Origin: Geitlerinema sp. S16
Lineage (GTDB): Bacteria; Cyanobacteriota; Cyanobacteriia; Cyanobacteriales; Geitlerinemataceae
Length of the DNA: 64,000 nucleotides
Reading direction: 5' to 3'
NCBI GenBank assembly: GCA_011390275.1
Contig: JAABST010000014.1
Span: 1-64,000 of the forward strand
A model generated the notes under the pieces. It searched no databases. It saw only the letters and a program-made list of their open reading frames with translations, and was not told the DNA's origin. The stretch's first letter is position 1, and each line of letters opens with the position of its first letter. The position numbers and the translations under genes are program-made. This document shows, piece by piece, positions 1 to 8,636 of this stretch.

Positions 1-256
1 CAGCCTTCCAGTAACGTTTGATTTGGTTTGTCTTGTAAATACTGGCAACAATTACCGGGCGAGTCGAGGAGTAAACGATCGCCCGTAGAAGGTAAGTGCG
101 GCCATTCGGGAATTGAAATTGAGACTGGTAAATTTGTTTGTTCGGCGCTTCATCTAAAACCTGCTGCGGACATTCCAACAATTGCTCAACAAATGATGCT
201 GGAATGTTGCGGCTAGCGATCCGCTCTTGAGCGTGTTTGGAGAGCTGGAATTTCAT
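1..256 (-). CDS. DUF4258 family protein, 3' end outside window
   Basis: Reading leftward from an ATG at 256, the frame stays open to the window edge, giving at least 85 residues with no stop. The protein begins MKFQLSKHAQERIASRNIPA and continues with IYQSQFQFPNGRTYLLRAIV and a PVIVASIYKTNQIKRYW end. This is the DUF4258 pattern: N-terminal H-x-x-x-R region, central strand with a Gly-(Arg/Lys)-x-tyrosine turn, C-terminal strand ending in Lys/Arg-Tyr-Trp. Typical members are about 80-90 residues, so little is missing. DUF4258 proteins have a RelE-like fold and in cyanobacteria are often followed by a DUF2283 partner, as a putative toxin-antitoxin pair; the partner would lie outside the window. 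Toxin activity is inference. Confidence 0.7.
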   Translation of the reverse strand, partial: MKFQLSKHAQERIASRNIPASFVEQLLECPQQVLDEAPNKQIYQSQFQFPNGRTYLLRAIVYSSTRPVIVASIYKTNQIKRYWKA

Positions 257-421
257 AGCTCGATCGTAGCGCACAGACTCCCCGCGATCGCAAACCAAAC
301 TATCCTACACATCCAGAACCTTGATCGAAACAACCTACCCCCGCTCCGTACGATCGCATCCTGACCGACGATCGGAGACCGATCCGGATTCGCCGGTATG
401 AATCGTGTGTCTCGTGGGCAT

Positions 422-446
422 TGATCGTGGTGGGCAATGCCCTACC
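422..446. repeat. dispersed hairpin repeat, copy 1
   Basis: A short palindrome built on GGTGGGCAATGCCC lies just downstream of the cryptochrome stop. Its reverse complement matches 47069-47095 at about 22 of 26 positions, including the flank CCACCACGATCA. Both copies sit 15-50 bp past the stop of a minus-strand gene. That suggests a shared 3'-end hairpin, possibly a terminator or RNA-stability element. Confidence 0.5.
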
Positions 447-460
447 GGAGCGATCGGAGC

Positions 461-1945
461 TTAGTTTCGAGTCTCCCGATCGAACCGATCGATCGCCGCC
501 TGATAAATCGCCTCATTCGCCTGCACAGATTTCGCTAAATCCACGATCGGCGCAGGATAATCCACCCCGATCGTCACACCGCACCGCTGCTGTGCCGCAC
601 GATCGAGCATCCACGGCTGATGCACAAACTTCGCCGAAACCCGTGCCAAATCCGGCAACCAATACTTAACGTACTCACCCTGCGGGTCATAATCCTTCGA
701 CTGCTTCGGAATATTGAAATAGCGAAAACCCCGCGCATCATTGCCCACCCCGGCGGTGTAATTCCAGTTGCCCCAATTGCTGCACACGTCGTAATCCAAC
801 AATTGCGACTCAAACCACTCCGCCCCCATTCGCCAGTCAATCCCCAGATTTTTCGTGAGGAAACTCGCCACATTCTGCCGCCCACGATTGGACATAAAAC
901 CCGTGAGCAACAGTTCGCGCATATTGGCATCGATCAGCGGATAGCCCGTCTGTCCCGATCGCCACGCCTCAAAACGCGGCCAATCCTGCTTCCAGGCGAT
1001 CGACAAACCCCGCAACCCTGATCGGTAAAACACGCGATCGCCGTGCTGGGCGCAGACAAAGCGAAAATAATCACGCCAGAGCAGCTCAAACACCAGCCAG
1101 TAGGTCGAATCATTTTGAACGCGATCGGCTTCGTAGGCTTGGACTTGCTCGAAAATGTAGCGCGGCGAGAGACAACCCAAGGCCAGCCAGGGCGAAAATT
1201 TCGAGGAATAATCTGCGCCCAACATGCCGTTACGGGTTTGCTTGTACGATCGCAGCCAATCGGCGTCCCAAAAGTAATCCTGAAGTCGCGCTTGGCCTGC
1301 TGTTTCTCCCCCACGAAAGGTCAGCACACCACGCGGATCGGGTGTAACCAGCTCAAGGCCGAAATCGGCGAGTTGCGGCAGGTCGCCGGGATCGATCGCA
1401 GGCAACGGCGGCAGGTGCGTGGGAGCCGGAAATGCTTGATTGATCGGGCGATCGTGTTCGACTTGCTTGCGAAATTTCGTGAACAGGTCGGGCAACTGGG
1501 CGATCGGGAACGGCAGATCCTTGGGATGGTAGAGCGTTGCACCCCAAACGGTGGTGATCGTGACCTGGCGATCGCGCAAAGCCTGCATGACCAAGCTTTC
1601 GACGGCTTTTTCTTCCGAGGTCACCTCTTCTTGAAAATACACCGCATCGATCGCCAATTCCTCCACCAACACTGGGATCACCTCCTCCGGGAACCCGCGC
1701 CGCACCACCAAATCCGACCCCAGCGATCGCAACGACGCCCGCAAATCCGCGACACTTTCCAGCAAAAACTGCGCCCGGAATGACCCCGTTTTCGGGAAAC
1801 CGAACGCAGTTTTACCAAACTGTCGCGGATCAAAGCAGTACAGCGGAATAATCTCCGCGCCAGTGGCGATCGCGCGGTGGAGATCTTCGCGATCGTGCAG
1901 GCGTAGATCGTTGCGCTGCCACAGCAGAATACGTTGGGAAGTCAC
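461..1945 (-). CDS. cry: cryptochrome DASH (photolyase/cryptochrome family)
   Basis: A 494-residue flavoprotein of the photolyase/cryptochrome superfamily. The N-terminal alpha/beta domain (about 1-135) starts with LLWQRNDLRLHD and carries FPKTGSFRAQFLLESVADLR (51-70), which is typical of CRY-DASH rather than CPD photolyase class I. The FAD-binding helical domain (about 205-450) has KFSPWLALGCLSPRYIF (249-265), WRDYFRF (290-296), YPLIDANMREL (335-345) and GNWNYTAGVGND (392-403), followed by the CRY-DASH signature YDPQGEYVKYWLPDL (419-433). Family members bind FAD and a pterin antenna, repair CPDs in single-stranded DNA and may regulate transcription. Length is normal for the family. It is the first complete gene in the window and is divergent from plsY. 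Confidence 0.93.
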   Translation of the reverse strand: MTSQRILLWQRNDLRLHDREDLHRAIATGAEIIPLYCFDPRQFGKTAFGFPKTGSFRAQFLLESVADLRASLRSLGSDLVVRRGFPEEVIPVLVEELAIDAVYFQEEVTSEEKAVESLVMQALRDRQVTITTVWGATLYHPKDLPFPIAQLPDLFTKFRKQVEHDRPINQAFPAPTHLPPLPAIDPGDLPQLADFGLELVTPDPRGVLTFRGGETAGQARLQDYFWDADWLRSYKQTRNGMLGADYSSKFSPWLALGCLSPRYIFEQVQAYEADRVQNDSTYWLVFELLWRDYFRFVCAQHGDRVFYRSGLRGLSIAWKQDWPRFEAWRSGQTGYPLIDANMRELLLTGFMSNRGRQNVASFLTKNLGIDWRMGAEWFESQLLDYDVCSNWGNWNYTAGVGNDARGFRYFNIPKQSKDYDPQGEYVKYWLPDLARVSAKFVHQPWMLDRAAQQRCGVTIGVDYPAPIVDLAKSVQANEAIYQAAIDRFDRETRN

Positions 1946-2191
1946 AGGATTTTAGGGTGCAGATTTGGAATGACGAACTTTACAAAGCTTAATGATTGAA
2001 TTCCAAGAATTCAATCTTGCCTAACAATCCAGCCCTACATTTTGAGTCCCTTGCCCTTCAAATCACTGTCCATGACGTGGGATCGCCGTCTGCTGGGAAA
2101 ATCAGGGCTTGGATGCGATCGCATCTTCGATTAATTTTGTAGTGATGACGTCAATTAACGCGCATTTTTTATCGGTCTCGCAAGGTGTGAC

Positions 2192-2941
2192 ATGGTTTTG
2201 TGGCTGGCTGCTAATGCGGCATTATTCGCGATCGCCTATCTCCTCGGTTCGACGCCGACGGGCTATTGGGTGACGTATCGTTTGGCGGGGTTTGATATTC
2301 GCCGTCACGGCTCGAAGTCTACCGGTGCGACCAATGTGTTGCGCGTGTTGGGGAAAAAGCCCGCGTTGTTTGTGTTTATCGTCGATATTCTCAAGGCGGT
2401 GTTGGCGATCGCGATCGTGCGCTGGGTCTATGCCACGCCGGAGTTACGGGCGATCGTGCCGTCGGGCTTGGTGGCGCAGGATTGGCAAGCCTGGATCGAA
2501 ACGTTGGCGGGGATCTGGGCGATCGTGGGTCATACCTATTCGCTGTGGCTGCTGGTGGGGCCGGGTCGTGATCCGGAGTTGACCAGCGGCGGTAAGGCGG
2601 TCGCGAGTAGTTTGGGGGTGTTGTTGGCGTTGTCGTGGCCGGTTGGGTTGGCGACGTTTGGGGCGTTTGCGTCGGTGTTGGCGATGTCGCGGATCGTCTC
2701 GTTGGGGTCGATCGTGGCGGGGGTGTTCGTGGCGGTGTTGATGCCGCTGAGTGGTCAGCCGTTGCCGTACTGTTTGTTTGCGGCGATCGCGGGGCTGTAT
2801 GTGGTGGTGCGTCACCGGGCGAATATTGCGCGGCTGCGGGCGGGTACGGAGCCACGTATCGGCGAGAAGGCGGCGGAAACGGTTTCGGAGCCGGTTTCGG
2901 AGCCGATCGCGGAGACACCGCCGGAGCCGCTGGGTTCTTAG
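2192..2941 (+). CDS. plsY: glycerol-3-phosphate acyltransferase PlsY
   Basis: An integral-membrane acyltransferase that uses acyl-phosphate to acylate glycerol 3-phosphate, the first step of phospholipid and glycolipid synthesis. The three PlsY motifs are visible: GSTPTGYWVTYRLAG with DIRRHGSKSTGATNVLRVLG (19-54), the lumenal GPGRDPELTSGGKAVAS stretch near 125-141, and VVRHRANIARLRAGTEPRIG near 206-225. About five to six hydrophobic segments separate them. AAGGTG lies 4-9 bp upstream of the ATG. The last 25 residues are an unusual Pro/Glu tail with repeated SEP(V/I) units (ETVSEPVSEPIAETPPEP) beyond the usual family end. The gene converges with the dynamin-like operon, with only 12 bp between stops. 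Confidence 0.95.
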   Translation: MVLWLAANAALFAIAYLLGSTPTGYWVTYRLAGFDIRRHGSKSTGATNVLRVLGKKPALFVFIVDILKAVLAIAIVRWVYATPELRAIVPSGLVAQDWQAWIETLAGIWAIVGHTYSLWLLVGPGRDPELTSGGKAVASSLGVLLALSWPVGLATFGAFASVLAMSRIVSLGSIVAGVFVAVLMPLSGQPLPYCLFAAIAGLYVVVRHRANIARLRAGTEPRIGEKAAETVSEPVSEPIAETPPEPLGS

Positions 2942-2953
2942 GTTGCGCGGCGT

Positions 2954-4693
2954 TTAGGGTTTGAGGGAGAGGATGAGCCGATCGAGGTCGGCTCGGAGGC
3001 GTTGAATCTCGATCGCCTGTTGGCTGTTGGCGACTTGGCGATCGCTGAATTTTCGGCGCTCGGTTTGAATTTGGAGATCGATATAGTCGTAGGTTTCCTC
3101 GATAAATTGATCGCGCTGTTGCCAAATTTGCTGCTCGACTTTTTTGGCAATTTGCGTAAATTGGCGCTCGATTTCGGCCTTGGCCTCTCGTGCTGTGTCA
3201 GCTTGTTTCTTTTGTTGAGCCATGTCGCTGATTTCGAGGGCGATCATCAAAAATCCGAGTAGTGGGCCAACAAATCTCGCCGCATTACCTAAATTTTTAG
3301 CAACTTTAATCGCACCAAATGGCTTGAATTTAAAACCGACAAATTTACCAACACTATAAACTGTGCGATGGAGTGAGCTGCCTGCAACGTCGATCGTGCG
3401 TAGGGTTGCACTGCCCGATCGAGCCGTTCCCAAGGTGCTGCGTGTTGCTAGTTTTGCGACATTGACACCGGCGGACGCACCGAGTTCTTGCAATGATTGC
3501 ATTTGTTGTTGCAAGCGTTGAAAATCAAAACCGGGCGGTAGTCGCGAGGTATCAAATTCAACGTCTGGATCGAGGATGGGAATAAAGCCCGATAAAAATT
3601 GACTGCTTAAAACCTCTTGAATATCTTCGTGTAGTGCTGCGCTGGCTTCTTCGGTTTGACGTTGTAACCCCATTTCGAGTTCATTCCAAATTTGTTCGAG
3701 TTCGAGTTCGACTCGCTTCTGTCGGTATTGCAAATCAGCTTCATCTTTTATTTCAGGTAGATCGTCCGCAAAACCGATTCCCGCTGCTCGGACTTTTTCG
3801 GTGACCTCTAACGAAATTCGCTTGACGGCTAACTGAAAACGACTGCGCCCGTCGCGTAATGTTTTCGAGGCTCGGTTGAGCGCTGCGTTAAACATTTCAT
3901 CCTGTTGTGGTTGGCTAACAAACCACTGTTCAGCATTTTCCGCATAGCCCAGGACGCGACGTATGGGGGTATCGAGTTGGGCAAGTTTATCGCGTTCTTT
4001 AACAAATTGATCGAGCGCTTGAATAAACTCCTCAAATCGGCTTAGTTCAATTAATTCGGGTTCGTCTTCATCGATGCCTTCACAGTAGTCTTTTGCATCG
4101 AAAAAGCACACCGTAAAATCGTCTAGTTTATGAGGATGGAGCGCTTTTATCATACTGGCGCGATAGTTGGCAATTTTAACGTCATCATCGCCTGCTTCGG
4201 CGCTGAGTTTGTTAAACACCAGCATCATTTTGTGGCTGTAGTGTTTATCGTAGGCGAGCTTTTTAAAGTGGCCGATTATGCGATCGTCGAGCAGCATGTG
4301 GGTGGTGCAAAAGACGAGCAGATCGGAGCGATCAATTTCGCTATAGGTGACGTCATCATGGTCGGCGCGATCAGTGCCGATTCCGGGTGTGTCGAGGAGT
4401 TCGATGCCCTTCCAGGAGTAGGGTGTGGCTTTGTCGGTGGTGATGTCGGCGCCGATGTGGATGTTGCGCTTACTGGTGAGGGCGGAGATGATGGTGGATT
4501 TTCCGGCGCTGTATTGGCCGATGAAGGCGACGCGCAGGATGGGGGTTTTGCGGATGGCTTCGGATTCTTGGCGGAGGTGGTTGCGATAGGCTTGGGCTTC
4601 GGGACGATCGCAGGATTGAAGAACGCGATCGAAGCGATCAAGAATGTTATCGAATTGGGTATAGATTTCGGTGAAGTTAGGGTTTTTTAGCAT
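2954..4693 (-). CDS. dynamin-like GTPase, LeoA-type (second gene of pair)
   Basis: A 579-residue large GTPase. G1 is GQYSAGKST (59-67), G3 is DTPGIGTD (101-108) and G4 is NKLS (161-164), which lacks the usual Asp. Region 240-420 is predicted helical (stalk-like). A hydrophobic segment FVGPLLGFLMIALEIS (474-489) could be a membrane paddle, and the last 90 residues are rich in Gln, Glu and Lys, like a coiled coil. Length and layout resemble LeoA, a bacterial dynamin-like protein of about 570 residues. The gene lies 35 bp downstream of a larger dynamin-like GTPase on the same strand, so the two are probably co-transcribed. Some bacterial dynamin pairs remodel membranes and others act in phage defence (the Eleos/LeoA-LeoBC type); which applies here is unknown. 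No ribosome binding site is visible before the ATG. Confidence 0.82.
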   Translation of the reverse strand: MLKNPNFTEIYTQFDNILDRFDRVLQSCDRPEAQAYRNHLRQESEAIRKTPILRVAFIGQYSAGKSTIISALTSKRNIHIGADITTDKATPYSWKGIELLDTPGIGTDRADHDDVTYSEIDRSDLLVFCTTHMLLDDRIIGHFKKLAYDKHYSHKMMLVFNKLSAEAGDDDVKIANYRASMIKALHPHKLDDFTVCFFDAKDYCEGIDEDEPELIELSRFEEFIQALDQFVKERDKLAQLDTPIRRVLGYAENAEQWFVSQPQQDEMFNAALNRASKTLRDGRSRFQLAVKRISLEVTEKVRAAGIGFADDLPEIKDEADLQYRQKRVELELEQIWNELEMGLQRQTEEASAALHEDIQEVLSSQFLSGFIPILDPDVEFDTSRLPPGFDFQRLQQQMQSLQELGASAGVNVAKLATRSTLGTARSGSATLRTIDVAGSSLHRTVYSVGKFVGFKFKPFGAIKVAKNLGNAARFVGPLLGFLMIALEISDMAQQKKQADTAREAKAEIERQFTQIAKKVEQQIWQQRDQFIEETYDYIDLQIQTERRKFSDRQVANSQQAIEIQRLRADLDRLILSLKP

Positions 4694-4728
4694 GGTTTTA
4701 GCGTTGTTTGAGTGTGGAAAGTTTAGGA

Positions 4729-7296
4729 TTATCTGGAGAATTGAACGTCAACGCCGAGGATTTGGCTGCACTCGGTTTGACGTTGTTTTGCTGGAGGTTG
4801 GGTAATGTTTTGAGTGAGCTGGATCTGGAGTTTTCCGGGGTTGCGTTGAACGGTTTTGATGGTTCGATCGAGGCGAGTTTGATCGAGGGGTTCGCGGTTT
4901 TGGTTGCACCAGTCGTAGATTCGGAGGCTAACGCTGCGATCGAGGGTTTGGATAGGTGCTTTGAGATTGCTCGATGTTGTATTGAGGCTCAATTCTGCCT
5001 GTTCTAGACTCTCGATCGTATTTTTGAAATACTTACTGGTTTTGAGTTCGAGTAAGTCGATCATTTTTTTGAAGTGTTTTTGAAGTTCTTCAATACTTGC
5101 TTGTTGGCTCTGCTTGACGGTTGATCGTAACTCTAACTCGATCTTTTGACAGGCTTCTTGTTGTCGTTGCTCTTTACTTTTGAAAAAGCTAGAAATGATA
5201 CCAGCGGCAGCTCCGATTATACCCACTACTACTGGATTGAGGAACATTACGATTGAGGCTCCAGTCAGCAAAATACCTCCTGCCCTTGTGAAAAATTGGA
5301 AGTCAAATCCTGCTTCTTTTCCAGAGAAACCAATCCCTCGATGGTAAAACTGATCTTCAAAACGAAGATCTTGAGTAATTTCTTCTAAAATATCCTGCAT
5401 TTTTTGCTTACAGTTAGCCTTGAGCAGCTCTGTTGTTGACTCAAGCTTTTGCTGTAGTCGTATCTTAGACTCCAGGAGATTTTGCCAAGATTTTTGCTGG
5501 CGAAACTGATCCTCTTCCCAGTGATTTCGCGCAAAACTTGGGATTGCATTGAAAACCGCTTGATAATCGGCAGCAACCTCTGTTTCAATCTGATCAATCA
5601 TATCGATGCGTATTTGCTCAATCTGGCGGATAAACGTTTTCGCCTTTGTGCGTAACGTCTGAGCTGTATCGCGATACCGATCGCGTTGCGCCTCAATCTC
5701 ATTCCGATACGGCACAAGCGAAACCGCCGTTTCCCCGATAATCGTCTGCGACGCGATCAACGTCCCATAATTCACGATCGCCCCCTCAACCCAATCCAAA
5801 AACGACTGAATCCGACTCGCCCGATAAAGCTGACTGCATAACTCGCGATCGTCCTCCTGTCGTGCCAACTGCGCCGCCAACAACATCACCGGCAACACCA
5901 CGATCGACTCACTCGTATAATGCTCCCGCGCATACCGCAAAATTCGCGATTTGTGACCCTCAATGTCATCCCCCGACATTAACTTATCTGGGTTTTTTAG
6001 GAATAACTTACGCCGCGTTGAACTCGTCAGATCCTTCTGCACATTCAGCAAAATCAAGAGCGGCTTCGTCTTGTCCTTGAGCTTGCCTAAAAACGCAAAC
6101 TCCGACTCCTGAATGCTATCGTCCACCATCACATAACAAATCAGATCCGCCCCATCCACCGCCTTCAGCGCCTCCGCCTCATCCGTCTCACCACCCGCCG
6201 CCGCAATCCCCGGCGTATCCACCAGACAAACCCCATTCCCCAACTCGTATCGCTTATTTTCCCGCGTCGTTCGTTGCTGTCCCGTCCCGATCCCGTCGTA
6301 ACCACTACCGAGCAACGTCGCAAATAACGTACTTTTGCCCGCCTTCGTCCGCCCCATCATCGCTAACGTGAAATGCCCGATCGCATCACGCTTACATTTC
6401 AAAATGGTGCGTAAATTTTCCAGATCCTGCGTGCGCGTCCGTTCCAGCTTGTCGTACAGTTCCGCCATCTGTTTCGCCGCCGCTTGCTTGACGCTGGTTT
6501 TCCCTTGCCCAACCTTCTCCAACTCCTTCGCCCGCTGACCCAGATCCCGCGTCAGCGTCGCAAATGCCTTCGCCACCGGCTCCAATTCTTGTCGCGTCCA
6601 GTCGTAATCCTCGCGGGCGATCGTCGTGTTACGGGCGATCGCTTTCACGATCTGCGGACTGTCGAGCAGCGCACCCGTGGGTAACTCGATCAACGTTTCA
6701 GCCTGGGGTTGCGCGGGTTCTGTCGTCTGCGGCACTGTGGATGATGTCGCCGTTGTTGCCGGATGCGTTACCGTCCGTGGGGTTGCGTTCGTTTGGGTAA
6801 TTGACTGGAGTTGAGCCGGTGTTAGATCCAACTCCAAATGACTCGCCAGCGTTGACGCGATCGGGTTGGAATACTGACGTAACGTCGTGAGCGCCTGCCC
6901 TAACGTCGGTGTGGTCTCCCAGATTTCATCCAAATGACCGATCGGCCACTGCCACAACAACAGGGTCAATAACACCGCTTGACGCTGGGCAATCATCACA
7001 CCAGCATCCGGTGGATTGGTCTCAAGGCGAATTTCCGTGCGGCGCAGGATGGCGACCAAAGCTGCTGCTAATCCCTCACGTTCAGTCACCGAAACTTGGG
7101 GAGCGACTCGATCGAGTGCCAACGCTGCGGGTGCTGGTGTGAGAAAAACCTGTTCCAACTCGGTAATTTCCGTCCTACTACACCCTTGCGCTAGCGCCGC
7201 GAGCAACGATCTCGACCATTGCAATTGACTGCGATCGTGCGCCAAAAGATGAGCGAGAACAAAGAGTTCTGGAGCCAAGACAGGAGAAATAGACAT
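4729..7296 (-). CDS. large dynamin-like GTPase (first gene of pair)
   Basis: A multidomain GTPase of 855 residues from the ATG at 7296; a GTG at 7329 would add 11. Residues 1-165 form an alpha-helical N-terminal region with no recognised domain. A Thr/Pro/Ala-rich linker (about 168-200) follows. The GTPase domain has G1 GRTKAGKST (315-323), G3 DTPGIAAAGG (360-369) and G4 NVQKD (418-422). After a helical region comes a strongly hydrophobic Gly-rich hairpin (about 673-704, with ILLTGASIVMFLNPVVVGII) flanked by charged helices, as expected for a membrane-inserting dynamin paddle. The N-terminal extension is unlike classical BDLP or mitofusin-type bacterial dynamins. It is the upstream gene of the pair. 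The 5' part of the gene is GC-rich with HIP1 sites and the 3' third is clearly more AT-rich, which hints at a mosaic origin. Confidence 0.8.
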   Translation of the reverse strand: MSISPVLAPELFVLAHLLAHDRSQLQWSRSLLAALAQGCSRTEITELEQVFLTPAPAALALDRVAPQVSVTEREGLAAALVAILRRTEIRLETNPPDAGVMIAQRQAVLLTLLLWQWPIGHLDEIWETTPTLGQALTTLRQYSNPIASTLASHLELDLTPAQLQSITQTNATPRTVTHPATTATSSTVPQTTEPAQPQAETLIELPTGALLDSPQIVKAIARNTTIAREDYDWTRQELEPVAKAFATLTRDLGQRAKELEKVGQGKTSVKQAAAKQMAELYDKLERTRTQDLENLRTILKCKRDAIGHFTLAMMGRTKAGKSTLFATLLGSGYDGIGTGQQRTTRENKRYELGNGVCLVDTPGIAAAGGETDEAEALKAVDGADLICYVMVDDSIQESEFAFLGKLKDKTKPLLILLNVQKDLTSSTRRKLFLKNPDKLMSGDDIEGHKSRILRYAREHYTSESIVVLPVMLLAAQLARQEDDRELCSQLYRASRIQSFLDWVEGAIVNYGTLIASQTIIGETAVSLVPYRNEIEAQRDRYRDTAQTLRTKAKTFIRQIEQIRIDMIDQIETEVAADYQAVFNAIPSFARNHWEEDQFRQQKSWQNLLESKIRLQQKLESTTELLKANCKQKMQDILEEITQDLRFEDQFYHRGIGFSGKEAGFDFQFFTRAGGILLTGASIVMFLNPVVVGIIGAAAGIISSFFKSKEQRQQEACQKIELELRSTVKQSQQASIEELQKHFKKMIDLLELKTSKYFKNTIESLEQAELSLNTTSSNLKAPIQTLDRSVSLRIYDWCNQNREPLDQTRLDRTIKTVQRNPGKLQIQLTQNITQPPAKQRQTECSQILGVDVQFSR

Positions 7297-7380
7297 ATCC
7301 GACAAGATAGGCTGACGATACAAGCACACTTCTGACAGTGCTCTGAGCGTCTACTAAAATGGATTAACCCGAACCCAAAT

Positions 7381-8379
7381 TTAGGTTGATAAAATCAAGT
7401 TAAATAGATACCCAATGCTGATAATACCGCAAGTCATCAAGCTAATAAAGATCGTTAAAAGCTGAGGCTTTAAAACCTTTCGCAGAATGATCATTTCTGG
7501 CAAAGAAAGTGCCGTAACTGCCATCGTGAAGGCTAGGACTGTCCCCAAAGGCAAACCTTTATTGACCAACGCTTCTGTAATCGGCATGACCCCCGCAACA
7601 TTGGCATACAACGGTACTCCCAAAATCACAGCGATCGGTACTGCAAAGGGATTGCCCTCCCCCGCCAATCGAGTGACTAAGGCTGTCGGGACATAACCAT
7701 GAATCGCGGCACCGATCGCAATCCCCACAACGATGTAAATCCAGACAGATTGGAGAATATCACGAGACTGAAACCAACCCTGCTGTAAACGATGCTTCCA
7801 GGAGAGAGGTTCAGAGGATACAACCTCGATCGCGAATTCTCCCGAATGCGCTGCTTGCAACTCCCAAATGAACGGCTCAACCCATTTTTCAAGCTTTAAT
7901 GTGCCAATAATAAAGCCCGCAACGATCGCCAAACTAACCCCAAAACCAACGTAAAGAAGGGTGACTTTAAACCCAAACAAACCCCAAATTAAAATAACAG
8001 CAACCTCATTCACCATTGGCGCAGAAATTAGGTAAGAAAATGTCACACCAAGGGGAACACCAACCTCTAGAAAGCCAATGAACAAGGGAACCGCAGAACA
8101 GGAACAAAAGGGCGTAAAAATGCCCACGATCGCCGCAAGAATATTTCCCAGCAACGTGTATTGATTGGCTAACCAGCTTCGGATAATTTCGGGTTGAAAA
8201 TAACTCTGAAGCGTGCCAACTATAAAGCTAATAACAACTAGCAAGGTTACGACTTTGGGTGCATCGTAAAGGAAAAAATGTAGGCTAGCACCCAGATGGG
8301 ATTGAAGTGAAAGCCCCAGTAGGTGAGTGACAATTTGGGTTGCTAGCCAATCAAAGGGATAAAACGGATCAAACATCAT
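7381..8379 (-). CDS. permease of the DUF318/ArsP (YraQ) type
   Basis: A 332-residue membrane protein with eight or so hydrophobic segments. The signature TPFCSCSAVPLFIGF (89-103) followed by GVPLGVTFSYLISAPMVNEV is diagnostic of the DUF318 permease family. That family includes ArsP (organoarsenical efflux) and SO_0444-type metal exporters, and the cysteine pair FCSC is the likely substrate site. A central soluble loop (about 165-200) separates two membrane halves. The 80-residue thioredoxin-like gene lies 14 bp upstream on the same strand, a common pairing for this family, and probably supplies reducing power or metal transfer. The substrate cannot be read from sequence. Confidence 0.85.
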   Translation of the reverse strand: MMFDPFYPFDWLATQIVTHLLGLSLQSHLGASLHFFLYDAPKVVTLLVVISFIVGTLQSYFQPEIIRSWLANQYTLLGNILAAIVGIFTPFCSCSAVPLFIGFLEVGVPLGVTFSYLISAPMVNEVAVILIWGLFGFKVTLLYVGFGVSLAIVAGFIIGTLKLEKWVEPFIWELQAAHSGEFAIEVVSSEPLSWKHRLQQGWFQSRDILQSVWIYIVVGIAIGAAIHGYVPTALVTRLAGEGNPFAVPIAVILGVPLYANVAGVMPITEALVNKGLPLGTVLAFTMAVTALSLPEMIILRKVLKPQLLTIFISLMTCGIISIGYLFNLILST

Positions 8380-8393
8380 GACTCACGCTGTCT

Positions 8394-8636
8394 TTATTTT
8401 TGTAATAAACGCTGAATTTCCTGCGGAGTCATCACTTTTCCTTTCGCAACAACTTTGCCATCGATGACTAGAGCCGGTGTGCTCAAAATGCCCCGCTTGG
8501 CAATCTCGATCGGATCGGTGATATGCAAAACCTCTGCATCCAAACTTAGGTTTGCTAGCGCTGTTTTGGTATTGGCTTCAAGCTGTTGACATTTTTTGCA
8601 GCCGGTTCCGAGCACTTCGATTTTGCCTAAATCCAT
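8394..8636 (-). CDS. small thioredoxin/glutaredoxin-like protein (CxxC)
   Basis: An 80-residue redox protein of the TM0996/MTH895-like family. The active site is GTGCKKCQQL (Cys13, Cys16), and the cis-proline turn is STPALVIDGKVVAKGKV (about 52-68). The family has a minimal thioredoxin fold and is usually found next to DUF318/ArsP permeases, as here (14 bp upstream of the permease, same strand). It probably reduces the permease or its metal(loid) substrate. The composition is more AT-rich and poorer in HIP1 than neighbouring genes, so the pair may have been acquired. Confidence 0.85.
   Translation of the reverse strand: MDLGKIEVLGTGCKKCQQLEANTKTALANLSLDAEVLHITDPIEIAKRGILSTPALVIDGKVVAKGKVMTPQEIQRLLQK

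Noticed and set aside
1043..1783. A 246-codon open frame antisense to cryptochrome
   Set aside because: Shadow of a real gene in another frame; no start signal or motif.
2391..3125. A 244-codon open frame antisense to plsY and the GTPase end
   Set aside because: Pro/Ser/Arg low complexity caused by the GC-rich PlsY coding strand.
4130..4690. A 186-codon frame antisense to the dynamin-like gene
   Set aside because: Gly/Ala/Val-rich mirror sequence, opposite a well-supported P-loop domain.
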